Source: Pseudomonas sp. CFBP13508 (GTDB lineage Bacteria; Pseudomonadota; Gammaproteobacteria; Pseudomonadales; Pseudomonadaceae). From it: DNA of 64,000 nucleotides. Below the pieces are notes generated by a model. The model saw only the letters and a program-made list of their open reading frames with translations, was not told the DNA's origin and did not search any database. The stretch spans positions 1 to 64,000 of the forward strand of contig NZ_QFZZ01000008.1 in NCBI RefSeq assembly GCF_005233515.1. Reading direction: 5' to 3'. Of the stretch, positions 1 through 8,103 are shown in pieces. Both the position numbers and the translations under genes were made by a program. Numbering within the stretch: the first letter of the stretch is position 1; the number at the start of each line of letters is the position of its first letter.

Positions 1-69
1 AGGAGTTTTCCGTTTCGACTGCGCCGGAAGTGGGGCGAATTATAGACCTCTGGAATCTGCCGTCAACCG

Positions 70-693
70 TTAATTTCGCTTTTCTTGCAGATTCTGCTTT
101 TTACCCAGCAAACGCGGGATTCGCCTCGTCACCGGCGGTAGACGAAGCAACAAAAGCACGCCACCTATAAAGGCATAAATCGTCCACTCCTCCAGATCGG
201 CTCGCACAATCCACAGCATATGCAGCAACCCCAGTCCCAGGATCACGTACACCAGCCGATGCAGCTTCTTCCAGCGAGTACCCAAACGACGCTGACTATA
301 ACGATTGGACGTTAACGCCAATATCAGCAATCCGAGGAAGCCCAGCGCACCGACAATAATGTACGGCCGCTTGCGCAGCTCAACGCCCAACTGTGACCAG
401 TCGAACCCGAGGATAAACGCCATATAGCTGAACAGATGCAGCGTCACATAAGCAAAACACCAAAGCCCTAACTGTCGGCGCACTGCAATCCACCCCGCCC
501 AGCCGCTCAGCTTTTGCAACGGCGTCATGCTCAGCGTAATCAACAGCAACACCAGCGTGCCAAGCCCGAGACGATCAACCAGCACCTTGCCCGGATCAGG
601 CCCGAGCAGATCGGCGAACGCTTGATAGAACCACAGCAATGGCCACACCGCCGCAGCAATGAAAACGCCCACTCGCCAGAACGGATAGCGCAT
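70..693 (-). CDS. msrQ: MsrQ, heme-binding membrane subunit of the periplasmic methionine sulfoxide reductase
   Basis: This 207-residue inner-membrane b-type heme protein belongs to the YedZ/MsrQ family. It carries electrons from the quinone pool or flavins to periplasmic MsrP, which repairs oxidised methionines. The protein is almost wholly hydrophobic with about six membrane segments, and histidines sit in membrane stretches (for example around LHLFSYMAF and KKLHRLVY), as expected for heme ligands. Its ATG overlaps the TGA of msrP by one base (TGATG), so the two are translationally coupled. The length matches the family. The sequence ends about 70 bases from the window edge, and nothing recognisable lies in those 70 bases. 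Confidence 0.93.
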   Translation of the reverse strand: MRYPFWRVGVFIAAAVWPLLWFYQAFADLLGPDPGKVLVDRLGLGTLVLLLITLSMTPLQKLSGWAGWIAVRRQLGLWCFAYVTLHLFSYMAFILGFDWSQLGVELRKRPYIIVGALGFLGLLILALTSNRYSQRRLGTRWKKLHRLVYVILGLGLLHMLWIVRADLEEWTIYAFIGGVLLLLRLPPVTRRIPRLLGKKQNLQEKRN

Positions 694-1706
694 CAGTAGT
701 TCTTCCGCAGATCGAGCCCTGTATATAAAGAAGCGACTTCATCCGAGTAGCCGTTGAACATCTGCGTATCGCGCACATTCGGCTTGAACAGACTGTTTGG
801 CAGGCGCCGCTCGCGCGCCTGGGTCCAGCGCGGATGATCGACGGTAGGATTCACATTCGCATAGAAGCCATACTCGTCGGCAGCAATGCTTTGCCAGGTA
901 GTCTTCGGCTGCTCGCTGACCAGACTGATGCGCACAATGGACTTCACGCTTTTAAAGCCGTACTTCCACGGCACCACCAGACGCAAAGGTGCGCCGTTCT
1001 GGTTCGGCAGTTCGCGGCCATACATGCCCACCGCCAAGATCGCCAAAGGATTCATCGCCTCATCGAGACGCAAGCCTTCGACATACGGCCAGTCGATCAA
1101 GGCAAAACCGGAACGCTGGCCGGACATGCTCTTGGGATCTTGCAGGGTTTCGAAGCGGATGTACTTGGCCTTGGAAGTCGGCTCGACCTGCTTGAGCAAG
1201 GCCGAGATGGGAAAGCCGATCCAGGGAATGACCATCGACCACGCCTCGACGCAACGCAGACGATAGATACGTTCCTCCAATTGATACGGTTTCATGAAGT
1301 CTTCCAGCGCATAACGCCCCGGCTTACCCACCTCCCCGTCAATCACCACGCTCCAGGGTTCGGTTTTCAGGTCGCCAGCGTTCCTCGCCGGATCGCCCTT
1401 GCCGGTACCGAACTCATAAAAGTTGTTGTAGTTCGTCGCGTCTTTATAAGGCGTGATCGCCTCGTCCTTGACGTTGACCGCCCCCCATTGAGTAAAAGGA
1501 AGCTTTTCGGCAAACCAGGCCGGAGCCTTGCCGGATTCGACATCAGAGTAGCGAGGGGCATCAGTTGCACTGGCCCAGCGCGGCAGGCTGCTCACGGCAA
1601 TACCGGCAGCAGTGGCGCCGAGCAATTGGCGGCGGGAGAGATAAATGGCTTCAGGCGTGACATCCGACTCATGGCAGTCGGATGCTTTGGGGATCTTGAT
1701 CAACAT
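693..1706 (-). CDS. msrP: MsrP, molybdopterin-dependent periplasmic methionine sulfoxide reductase
   Basis: This is the catalytic subunit of the MsrPQ system (formerly YedY), which reduces methionine sulfoxide in envelope proteins using a molybdopterin cofactor. The N-terminus has a twin-arginine signal (SRRQLLGA, Arg25-Arg26), which implies folded export by Tat. The molybdenum-ligand cysteine is in RLRCVEAW (Cys152), and the family motif GFKSVKSIVRI follows further on. I place the start at the ATG at 1706, giving 337 residues, because GGAG lies 8 bases upstream; the reading frame is open for another 12 codons upstream without a good ribosome site. It is the first gene of a two-gene unit with msrQ and lies 63 bases downstream of pssA. 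Confidence 0.94.
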   Translation of the reverse strand: MLIKIPKASDCHESDVTPEAIYLSRRQLLGATAAGIAVSSLPRWASATDAPRYSDVESGKAPAWFAEKLPFTQWGAVNVKDEAITPYKDATNYNNFYEFGTGKGDPARNAGDLKTEPWSVVIDGEVGKPGRYALEDFMKPYQLEERIYRLRCVEAWSMVIPWIGFPISALLKQVEPTSKAKYIRFETLQDPKSMSGQRSGFALIDWPYVEGLRLDEAMNPLAILAVGMYGRELPNQNGAPLRLVVPWKYGFKSVKSIVRISLVSEQPKTTWQSIAADEYGFYANVNPTVDHPRWTQARERRLPNSLFKPNVRDTQMFNGYSDEVASLYTGLDLRKNY

Positions 1707-1769
1707 GACAACTCCGCAGCTTTGGAGGACAGGTGCACCCATAGACTGCGGAGTATGCGGGAAATTACA

Positions 1770-2627
1770 TCACTCGGCGTTTTTGTGACGACGAAGACGC
1801 AACAGATATTGCACCGGACCGGACGCCGCATAGGCGAGGAATACCAGCAGCAGAATGCGCGGCGGATCACTGAACACGACAGCGAATACCAACACCACCG
1901 CAAGGATCGCCACGAACGGCACGCGCCCTTTCAGATCCAGCTCCTTGAAGCTGTTGTACTTGATGTTGCTGACCATCAGCATGCCGGCCGCCGCCACCAT
2001 CAGCGCCACGAGGAACGACATTTTCGAACCCTGAATGCCGTAATCACTGAACGCCCAGACAATGCCGGCCACTACACCTGCCGCCGCCGGGCTGGCCAGA
2101 CCAATGAAGTAGCGTTTGTCCGCCGTGCCGACCTGGGTGTTGAAACGCGCCAGACGCAATGCCGCACCCGCGACATAAATGAAGGCGACCATCCAGCCGA
2201 CCTTGCCCATGTCGCCCAATGCCCAACCGAAGGCCAACAACGCCGGCGCGACACCGAACGCGACCATGTCCGACAGCGAGTCGTACTCGGCGCCGAAGGC
2301 ACTTTGCGTATTGGTCATGCGCGCCACGCGACCATCGAGGCCGTCGAGCACCATCGCGACGAAGATCGCGATCGCGGCGAAGGCGAAGTACTTGCTCGCA
2401 TTCACCGAGTCGCCGGCGCTCAATGCGGCCTGGGCGCTCATCGAGTTGATGATGGAATAAAAGCCTGCGAACAGGTTGGCAGTGGTGAACAGGTTCGGCA
2501 GCAGATAGATACCACGATGCCGGACTTTACGACCTTCAGCGTCGTGCCCTTCTTCGATATGTTCATCGATGGGCAGCAGGCTTTCGGCGTCGGAAGCCTT
2601 GTTCGGCTCTTCGGGACGTTCGCTCAT
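1770..2627 (-). CDS. pssA: CDP-diacylglycerol-serine O-phosphatidyltransferase
   Basis: This enzyme makes phosphatidylserine from CDP-diacylglycerol and L-serine, the first committed step to phosphatidylethanolamine. The CDP-alcohol phosphotransferase signature is complete: DGLDGRVAR followed by GAEYDSLSD. About six to eight membrane segments follow a polar N-terminus of about 40 residues (EERPEEP-like, acidic). This is the integral-membrane type II enzyme, not the E. coli PLD-like PssA. I chose the ATG at 2627 (285 residues), where AAGG lies 8 bases upstream; a second ATG two codons upstream sits too close to that site. The frame is open far upstream through the ilvC terminator, but those codons are not plausible coding sequence. 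Confidence 0.93.
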   Translation of the reverse strand: MSERPEEPNKASDAESLLPIDEHIEEGHDAEGRKVRHRGIYLLPNLFTTANLFAGFYSIINSMSAQAALSAGDSVNASKYFAFAAIAIFVAMVLDGLDGRVARMTNTQSAFGAEYDSLSDMVAFGVAPALLAFGWALGDMGKVGWMVAFIYVAGAALRLARFNTQVGTADKRYFIGLASPAAAGVVAGIVWAFSDYGIQGSKMSFLVALMVAAAGMLMVSNIKYNSFKELDLKGRVPFVAILAVVLVFAVVFSDPPRILLLVFLAYAASGPVQYLLRLRRHKNAE

Positions 2628-2729
2628 GGACATTACCTTGCAACGGTTTGGAAAAAATTCGACAGAAGCTTGAGGACGACAGTTCGGCCACAAACGATGC
2701 AGCTTTATACCAGAAGCACCGGCCCAAAC

Positions 2730-2758
2730 GAAAAAACGCGGCCGAGGCCGCGTTTTTC
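2730..2758 (-). terminator. Rho-independent terminator of ilvC
   Basis: A perfect GC-rich inverted repeat (ACGCGGCC/GGCCGCGT) is flanked by runs of A and T, so on the minus strand it ends in a T-run. It lies 18 bases after the ilvC stop and about 100 bases before the pssA start, which separates ilvBNC from pssA, at least partly. Confidence 0.85.
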
Positions 2759-2775
2759 GTACAAGGGACGACGAC

Positions 2776-3792
2776 TCAGTTCTTGGCTTTGTCGACGATC
2801 TTGTTGGCACCGATCCACGGCATCATGGAGCGCAGTTGCTCGCCGATGATTTCGATACCGTGAGCGGCGTTGTTACGACGCTTGGCGGTCATCGAAGGGT
2901 AGCCGGTTGCGCCTTCGCTGATGAACATTTTGGCGTATTCGCCGTCCTGAATACGTTTCAGGGCGTTGCGCATGGCCTGACGGGATTCGGCGTTGATCAC
3001 TTCCGGGCCAGTCACGTACTCGCCGTACTCGGCGTTGTTGGAGATCGAGTAGTTCATGTTGGCGATACCGCCTTCGTACATGAGGTCAACGATCAGCTTC
3101 AGTTCGTGCAGGCACTCGAAGTAGGCCATTTCCGGCGCGTAGCCAGCTTCAACCAGAGTTTCGAAACCGGCTTTTACCAGTTCAACGGTACCGCCGCACA
3201 GAACGGCTTGTTCGCCGAACAGGTCGGTTTCGGTCTCGTCCTTGAAGGTGGTTTCGATGATGCCGGTACGACCGCCACCGACGCCAGCGGCGTAGGACAG
3301 CGCAACGTTCTTGGCGTTGCCCGAGGCGTCCTGGTAGATCGCGATCAGGTCAGGGATACCGCCGCCTTTGACGAACTCGGAACGCACGGTGTGGCCCGGG
3401 GCTTTCGGCGCGATCATGATCACGTCGAGGTCGGCACGCGGAACAACCTGGTTGTAGTGAATCGCAAAGCCGTGGGAGAAGGCCAGGGTGGCGCCTTTCT
3501 TGATGTTCGGCTCGATTTCGTTCTTGTACAGCGAGGACTGGAACTCGTCCGGGGTCAGGATCATGACCAGGTCGGCAGCGGCAACAGCGGAAGCAACGTC
3601 GGTCACTTTCAGGCCGTGAGCTTCGGCTTTGGCAACGGTGGCCGAACCTTTACGCAGACCGACGGTAACGTCGACACCGGAGTCTTTCAGGTTGCACGCT
3701 TGAGCGTGGCCCTGGGAGCCGTAACCGATGATGGCAACTTTCTTGCCCTGGATGATCGACAGGTCGCAGTCTTTATCGTAGAAAACTTTCAT
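2776..3792 (-). CDS. ilvC: Ketol-acid reductoisomerase (NADP+)
   Basis: IlvC converts acetolactate or acetohydroxybutyrate to the dihydroxy acids in valine, leucine and isoleucine synthesis. The Rossmann motif IGYGSQGHAQ is near residue 24, and the metal-binding acidic residues lie in the C-terminal KARI domain (ETDLFGEQ, about residue 190-197). At 338 residues it is a class I (short) enzyme. The start has a strong AAGGGGA ribosome site. It lies 46 bases downstream of ilvN on the same strand, forming an ilvBN-ilvC operon that closes at the terminator just after the stop. Confidence 0.97.
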   Translation of the reverse strand: MKVFYDKDCDLSIIQGKKVAIIGYGSQGHAQACNLKDSGVDVTVGLRKGSATVAKAEAHGLKVTDVASAVAAADLVMILTPDEFQSSLYKNEIEPNIKKGATLAFSHGFAIHYNQVVPRADLDVIMIAPKAPGHTVRSEFVKGGGIPDLIAIYQDASGNAKNVALSYAAGVGGGRTGIIETTFKDETETDLFGEQAVLCGGTVELVKAGFETLVEAGYAPEMAYFECLHELKLIVDLMYEGGIANMNYSISNNAEYGEYVTGPEVINAESRQAMRNALKRIQDGEYAKMFISEGATGYPSMTAKRRNNAAHGIEIIGEQLRSMMPWIGANKIVDKAKN

Positions 3793-3838
3793 GAATTTCC
3801 CCTTATATCCGGCCGTTCAGGCCATGCGCTAATTTGGT

Positions 3839-4330
3839 TTAGATGCTGAGTACTTTGTCGCCGCGAGCAATACCGGTCACGCCGCTGCGGACGGTTTCCA
3901 GAATCGATGCGGTGCCGATGGACTGAATGAAGCTGTCGAGCTTGTCGCTGGTACCGGTCAACTGAACGGTATACACGCTGGCGCTGACATCCACGATCTG
4001 TCCACGGTAGATATCGGTGGTGCGTTTGATCTCGGCGCGCTGGGCGCCAGTGGCCTTGACCTTGACCAGCATCAGTTCACGCTCGATGTGAGCGCTTTCC
4101 GACAGGTCCACCAGCTTGACCACTTCGATCAGCTTGTTCAGGTTTTTGGTGATCTGCTCGATCACTTCGTCGTGGCCCACGGTGGTCAGCGTCAGACGCG
4201 ACAGGGTCGGGTCTTCGGTCGGGGCCACGGTCAGGCTTTCGATGTTGTAGTTGCGCTGCGAGAACAGGCCGACTACGCGAGACAGAGCGCCGGGTTCGTT
4301 TTCCAGAAGCAGGGAAATAATGTGCCGCAT
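3839..4330 (-). CDS. ilvN: Acetolactate synthase small (regulatory) subunit
   Basis: This is the valine-sensing regulatory subunit of acetohydroxyacid synthase. The N-terminal ACT domain begins at once (MRHIISLLLENEPGALSRV) with the glycine/asparagine-type effector site (FSQRNYNIESL), and the C-terminal ALS_ss domain follows. I start it at the ATG at 4330 (163 residues, the usual IlvH/IlvN length); the ten upstream codons overlap the end of the large subunit. The large subunit stops at 4333, two bases before this start, so translation is very probably coupled. It is also called ilvH in Pseudomonas. Confidence 0.95.
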   Translation of the reverse strand: MRHIISLLLENEPGALSRVVGLFSQRNYNIESLTVAPTEDPTLSRLTLTTVGHDEVIEQITKNLNKLIEVVKLVDLSESAHIERELMLVKVKATGAQRAEIKRTTDIYRGQIVDVSASVYTVQLTGTSDKLDSFIQSIGTASILETVRSGVTGIARGDKVLSI

Positions 4331-4332
4331 GA

Positions 4333-6057
4333 TTAAGTACGCTCCGTCTTGCTCAGCCACATATCGCGCATGGAGCCGTCTTTGATCTGCATCGGGTAGA
4401 CGTGCTCGCTGGTGTCGACCGCAACATCGATGATCACCAGGCGATCCTTCATGGCAAACGCTTCGGCCATCTTCGACTTCAAATCTTTCGATTCGGTGAT
4501 GCGTACGCCAACGTGGCCGTAGGCTTCAGCCAGCTTGATGAAGTCGGGCAGCGATTCCATGTAGGAGTGCGAGTGACGGCTGCCGTAGCTCATGTCCTGC
4601 CACTGTCGAACCATGCCCAGCACACCGTTGTTGAGGATGACGATCTTCACCGGCAAGCCGTATTGCAGGCAGGTCGACAGCTCCTGGATGTTCATCTGGA
4701 TACTGCCTTCGCCGGTGACGCAGGCAACGTCGTCGTCCGGGAAGCTCAGTTTGATGCCCATCGCGGCTGGCAGACCGAAGCCCATCGTGCCCAGGCCACC
4801 GGAGTTGATCCAGCGGTTCGGCTTGTTGAACGTGTAGTACTGCGCGGCAAACATCTGGTGCTGACCCACGTCGGAGGTCACAAAGGCGTCGCCCTTGGTC
4901 ACTTCGCAGAGGGTTTCGATCACGGTCTGCGGCTTGATCTGGCTGCCGTCGCCCTTTTCATAAGGGAACAGGCCGCGATCACCGCGCCATTCATCCACCT
5001 GCTTCCACCAGCTGGCTACGGACTCCTTGTTCGGGGTCTCGCCGATTTCCTTGAGAATCGCGACCATTTCGGTCAGGACGCTCTCGACCGGACCCACGAT
5101 CGGCACGTCGGCCTTGATGGTCTTGGAAATCGACGCCGGGTCGATGTCGATATGGATGATCTTGGCGTTCGGGCAGAATTTCGCCGGGCCGTTGATCACG
5201 CGATCGTCGAAGCGTGCGCCCACTGCGAGGATCACGTCGGCATGGTGCATCGCCAGGTTGGCGGTGTAGCTGCCGTGCATACCCAGCATGCCGATGAACT
5301 GACGGTCAGTGCCTGGGAAAGCGCCCAGACCCATCAACGTGTTGGTCACCGGCAGGTTGAGCATTTTCGCCAGTTCGGTCAGTTGCGCGGAGCCATTGCC
5401 GAGAATCACGCCGCCGCCGGAGTACAGCACCGGGCGCTTGGCCGCCAACAACATTTCGGCTGCTTTGCGGATCTGCCCGGAGTGACCGCGAACGGCCGGG
5501 CTGTAGGAGCGCAGCTTGGCTTTTTTCGGAAAAACGTATTCGAACTTTTCGGCCGGGTTGGTCATGTCTTTCGGGATGTCGACAACGACCGGGCCCGGAC
5601 GACCGGATTGCGCCAGGTAGAAGGCCTTCTTCATGACTTCCGGGATTTCCGAAGCGTGCTTGATCATGAAGCTGTGCTTCACGATCGGCCGGGAGATACC
5701 GATCATGTCGGTTTCCTGGAACGCGTCGGTGCCGACCATGGTGCTTGGCACCTGACCGGAAATGATCACCATCGGAATCGAGTCCATATAGGCGGTGGCG
5801 ATACCGGTGATGGCGTTTGTGGCGCCTGGACCGGAAGTCACCAATACCACGCCGGCTTTACCGGTGGCACGGGCGTAGCCGTCAGCCATATGGGTCGCCG
5901 CTTGTTCGTGACGAACCAGGATGTGGGTCACTTCCGGTTCTTTGAACAGGGCATCGTAAACATGCAGGAGAGCACCACCCGGGTACCCGTAGATATATTT
6001 GACGCCTTCGTCACGCAAAAAGCGGACGAGCATCTCACCGCCAGATAAAAGCTCCAC
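4333..6057 (-). CDS. ilvB: Acetolactate synthase large (catalytic) subunit
   Basis: This is a thiamine diphosphate- and FAD-dependent enzyme that condenses two pyruvates, or pyruvate with 2-oxobutyrate. Visible features in order are the N-terminal ThDP-binding domain with its catalytic Glu (VRHEQAATHMADGYARATG), the central FAD domain, and the C-terminal ThDP/Mg site (GEGSIQMNIQEL). I prefer the GTG at 6057 (574 residues), which has AGAGG 8 bases upstream; the GTG three codons earlier overlaps that ribosome site. It is also called ilvI. It is the first gene of ilvBNC and is preceded by a leader of about 260 bases (see the promoter and small-frame entries). Confidence 0.95.
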   Translation of the reverse strand: MELLSGGEMLVRFLRDEGVKYIYGYPGGALLHVYDALFKEPEVTHILVRHEQAATHMADGYARATGKAGVVLVTSGPGATNAITGIATAYMDSIPMVIISGQVPSTMVGTDAFQETDMIGISRPIVKHSFMIKHASEIPEVMKKAFYLAQSGRPGPVVVDIPKDMTNPAEKFEYVFPKKAKLRSYSPAVRGHSGQIRKAAEMLLAAKRPVLYSGGGVILGNGSAQLTELAKMLNLPVTNTLMGLGAFPGTDRQFIGMLGMHGSYTANLAMHHADVILAVGARFDDRVINGPAKFCPNAKIIHIDIDPASISKTIKADVPIVGPVESVLTEMVAILKEIGETPNKESVASWWKQVDEWRGDRGLFPYEKGDGSQIKPQTVIETLCEVTKGDAFVTSDVGQHQMFAAQYYTFNKPNRWINSGGLGTMGFGLPAAMGIKLSFPDDDVACVTGEGSIQMNIQELSTCLQYGLPVKIVILNNGVLGMVRQWQDMSYGSRHSHSYMESLPDFIKLAEAYGHVGVRITESKDLKSKMAEAFAMKDRLVIIDVAVDTSEHVYPMQIKDGSMRDMWLSKTERT

Positions 6058-6155
6058 GTTGTTCACCTCTAAAACGCCAGAATACCGTCCACAAAAAAGG
6101 GGCGGGTCTTAATAGGTTTACTTCTCGGCAGAGCATGAGCGACGGTGGTCGCCGA

Positions 6156-6272
6156 CTACGTCAGCACTGACTGAGCAAGTATTGGGATCGTCCCAAGTGT
6201 TGCGGGCCTTTCCCACCCAGCGCGAGGTAACGCGTTGCGGGTGTAACAGGTCGGCGCGGATGTGCGCCTCAT
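6156..6272 (-). other. Possible 38-codon leader reading frame upstream of ilvB
   Basis: An ATG at 6272 opens a 38-codon frame ending in TAG at 6156, about 98 bases before the ilvB GTG and about 44 bases after a predicted transcription start. It is rich in Arg, Thr, Pro and Leu, but it has no run of Ile/Val/Leu codons as in classical ilv attenuators. The ribosome site is weak (GGTAGATC). I list it as an observation, not as a confident gene. Confidence 0.25.
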
Positions 6273-6322
6273 GATCTACCGAGTGGGTCTGCTTCTGGCA
6301 GTCCCTCTACAGCGGACTTTGG

Positions 6323-6351
6323 ATTCTTCTGTTTCGCCCTCTGCAAGTCAA
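6323..6351 (-). promoter_or_regulatory. Predicted sigma70 promoter of ilvBNC
   Basis: On the minus strand there is TTGACT (6351-6346), a 17-base spacer and AAGAAT (6328-6323), putting the transcription start near 6316. The leader to ilvB is then about 260 bases. A T6 run after CCCGCCCC (6106-6093 on the minus strand) lies about 40 bases before the ilvB start and could be part of an attenuator. The rest of the gene-free stretch between 6058 and 6456 shows no other recognisable element. Confidence 0.5.
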
Positions 6352-6456
6352 GTCGTCTGTGTGGTTAATTGTGGGTAAGCACATGAGAACGCAAGAAAAA
6401 ACCTGAAAAGCGCTACTCTGTTAGCGTCAATTGCGCATTTTTGCCAAGGAATCAGC

Positions 6457-6873
6457 ATGCGAACGCTCCTCCTCACTCTACTGATTGGCCTCAGCCCATG
6501 GTGCTCGGCCGCTCAAATCTACAAATGGGTCGATGCCCAAGGTGTCACGCATTTCGATGCACAGCCGCCGCAGGGCCAACCGTCCACGACCCTGCAGAGG
6601 CCCTCCTCGCCCACTCCGAAAGCGGCGCCGATGCCGGGCGGCGGCGTACTTGGCGATCAGAAAGCCATTGATGCCAAGGTGAAGAAACAGGTCGCCGAGC
6701 AGCAGGCGCAGCTCAAGGCGTTTTGCGAGCAGGCGCGCACAAACCTGGCGCAACTGCAGAACAATCCGCGTTTGCGTGAGGAGGTCGAGGGGGATGTGCG
6801 CAGGCTCGACGATACACAGCGTCAGGAACGCATCGTCGAAGCGCAGAAGCAGATTGCCGAGAACTGCTCGTAG
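6457..6873 (+). CDS. DUF4124 domain protein with signal peptide
   Basis: This is a 138-residue exported protein of unknown role. The signal peptide (MRTLLLTLLIGLSPWCSA) is followed by the DUF4124 hallmark IYKWVDAQGVTHFDAQPP at residues 21-38, then a proline-rich linker and a charged, probably coiled-coil C-terminus with repeated Gln/Glu/Arg. AAGGA lies 7 bases before the ATG. It is transcribed divergently from ilvB. DUF4124 is found in many periplasmic proteins of gammaproteobacteria, and no biochemical function can be assigned from sequence. P. aeruginosa has an equivalent gene between ilvI and the mrcB cluster. Confidence 0.85.
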   Translation: MRTLLLTLLIGLSPWCSAAQIYKWVDAQGVTHFDAQPPQGQPSTTLQRPSSPTPKAAPMPGGGVLGDQKAIDAKVKKQVAEQQAQLKAFCEQARTNLAQLQNNPRLREEVEGDVRRLDDTQRQERIVEAQKQIAENCS

Positions 6874-6903
6874 GCACGCTGCCGGATCTGTGTGAGAGCT
6901 GTT

Positions 6904-6992
6904 TAGGAGCTGACGAGTGCAACGAGGCTGCGACTTTTGATCTTGCTCTTCAACAGCAAAATCAAAAGATCGCAGCCTTCGGCAGCTCCTAC
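6904..6992. repeat. Inverted repeat, TAGGAGCTG...CAGCTCCTA family, copy 1
   Basis: Two inverted arms enclose an AT-rich centre (GATCTTGCTC...). The arms carry TAGGAGCTG and GGCTGCGA with their complements. The left arm is degenerate (TGACGAGTGCAACGAG instead of TGCCGAAG). The same family recurs at 29217-29303 and 47234-47313. It lies between the convergent 3' ends of the DUF4124 and YqcC genes and may fold as a long hairpin in RNA from either strand. Confidence 0.85.
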
Positions 6993-7002
6993 ACAACCGC
7001 GC

Positions 7003-7338
7003 TCAGCGGGATGCAGTGATCAGCAGGTCGAACTCTTTGAGCAGTACCTGCAACTGACGATCCTTGCCGCCAAGGTTGCGCTGGGCGAAGACCATTTCCG
7101 CCATTTCCTGAATACCCGAGGCGTTCGGCAAGGGCAGATCCTGTTCGAGGATCATCTTCATGCGCGGCAGGAAGATCCATTGCAGCCATTGCTCGAAGTC
7201 CAGCGTGTCGACCGAAAACGGCTCGACACTGCTTAGCGCTTCGGCGGACGGCTCAACCTCATCCCACCAGCCCTGTGTGCGCAGCTCGCGTTCGATCAAC
7301 AACAGCTGATCGGCGATTTTCGGGAAACGCACGTCCAT
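7003..7338 (-). CDS. YqcC family protein (DUF446)
   Basis: This is a 111-residue soluble protein matching the YqcC family: an N-terminal helix (IADQLLLIERELRTQGWW), the tryptophan/phenylalanine-rich middle FEQWLQWIFLPRM and the C-terminal LLKEFDLLI. The family's function is unknown; in E. coli it sits next to the tRNA pseudouridine synthase truC. Its ATG overlaps the stop of lpoP (TGATG), so it is the last gene of mrcB-lpoP-yqcC and is translationally coupled to the lipoprotein. A GTG one codon earlier is possible but less likely. Confidence 0.85.
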   Translation of the reverse strand: MDVRFPKIADQLLLIERELRTQGWWDEVEPSAEALSSVEPFSVDTLDFEQWLQWIFLPRMKMILEQDLPLPNASGIQEMAEMVFAQRNLGGKDRQLQVLLKEFDLLITASR

Positions 7339-8087
7339 CACAGGGAAACCTTGGCCTTCTGACGGGCCAGCGCAGCACCGGCGGAATCGCCTTGTTTCTC
7401 ACGGGACTGAGCGATGATTTCCCACAGGCTGGCTTGCAGGTCCGGACGACCGTTGGCCATGGTCAGCGCACGACGGGCAAATTGCTCGGCTTGCGGCGCA
7501 TCGCCCTGGGCCATGCGCACCTGCGCCAGACGGTAAAGCACTTGTGGCTCACGGGGGGCGACACGTTGCGCCCGCTCCAGGCTGGAAGAGGCACCGTTGA
7601 GGTCGCCGCCGGCCTGCTGCTGTTGCGCAGTGGTCAGCAAGGCGAGTACCGGGCCGTCCAGTTGCTCATCCGCCGAAAGACCGCCGCCACTGCTGGCCGA
7701 AGGAATGCCACTCGGCGTCGATGGCATGCTGTAGCTGCCGGAGTTGATCGGTGCCGACTCAACCGACGATGGGTTGTAAGGCCCCGACGTGATGCCGCCG
7801 GATGCCGGGCCCGGGACGATTGGCGAAGAGCTGATCGGTGTCGACACCGCCGCACCGCCGCCCGGCACCATCACCACTACGCCGGTATCGCCTTGCGGAA
7901 TCGCCTGAGTCTGGCCCTGCGCCGGGCGCTTGACCGTGGTCTGGCGGAAACCGCCATTGGCGCCGATGCGTTCGCTGTTGGACACGGCCGTGCCCGAATC
8001 CACCACGGGAATCGAACCACGCTGTACGGTGGAGCAGCCGCTGAGCAAAGCCACGGCGGTCACCGCTGGAATCAACCACTTGTTCAC
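7338..8087 (-). CDS. lpoP: TPR-repeat outer-membrane lipoprotein, probable PBP1B activator LpoP
   Basis: This is a 249-residue lipoprotein. The lipobox LLSGC puts the lipidated cysteine at residue 18, with Ser at +2 (outer-membrane sorting). A Gly/Pro/Ser-rich unstructured linker runs from about residue 25 to 135 and could span the periplasm. The C-terminus (about 145-245) has two to three TPR-like helical pairs (ALLTTAQQQQAGGDLNGASS, VLYRLAQVRMAQGD). It begins 16 bases after mrcB. From established work, the P. aeruginosa PBP1B activator LpoP is a TPR lipoprotein encoded beside the PBP1B gene; domain order and position here agree, but the name is an inference from those. Confidence 0.8.
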   Translation of the reverse strand: MNKWLIPAVTAVALLSGCSTVQRGSIPVVDSGTAVSNSERIGANGGFRQTTVKRPAQGQTQAIPQGDTGVVVMVPGGGAAVSTPISSSPIVPGPASGGITSGPYNPSSVESAPINSGSYSMPSTPSGIPSASSGGGLSADEQLDGPVLALLTTAQQQQAGGDLNGASSSLERAQRVAPREPQVLYRLAQVRMAQGDAPQAEQFARRALTMANGRPDLQASLWEIIAQSREKQGDSAGAALARQKAKVSL

Positions 8088-8103
8088 TTGAAACCCTCTT
8101 TGC

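Noticed and set aside
834..2849. 671-codon open frame opposite msrP and pssA, and similar long frames opposite ilvC, ilvB, mrcB, cbrA, pcnB, pgi, acsA and the DUF748 gene
   Set aside because: These are antisense shadows produced by the high third-position GC of the real genes. Their proteins are Arg/His/Gly/Gln-rich without domains, and they have no ribosome sites.
6156..6272. Classical branched-chain amino acid attenuator peptide for ilvB
   Set aside because: The frame has no cluster of Ile, Val or Leu codons, so it is listed only as a possible uORF of another kind.
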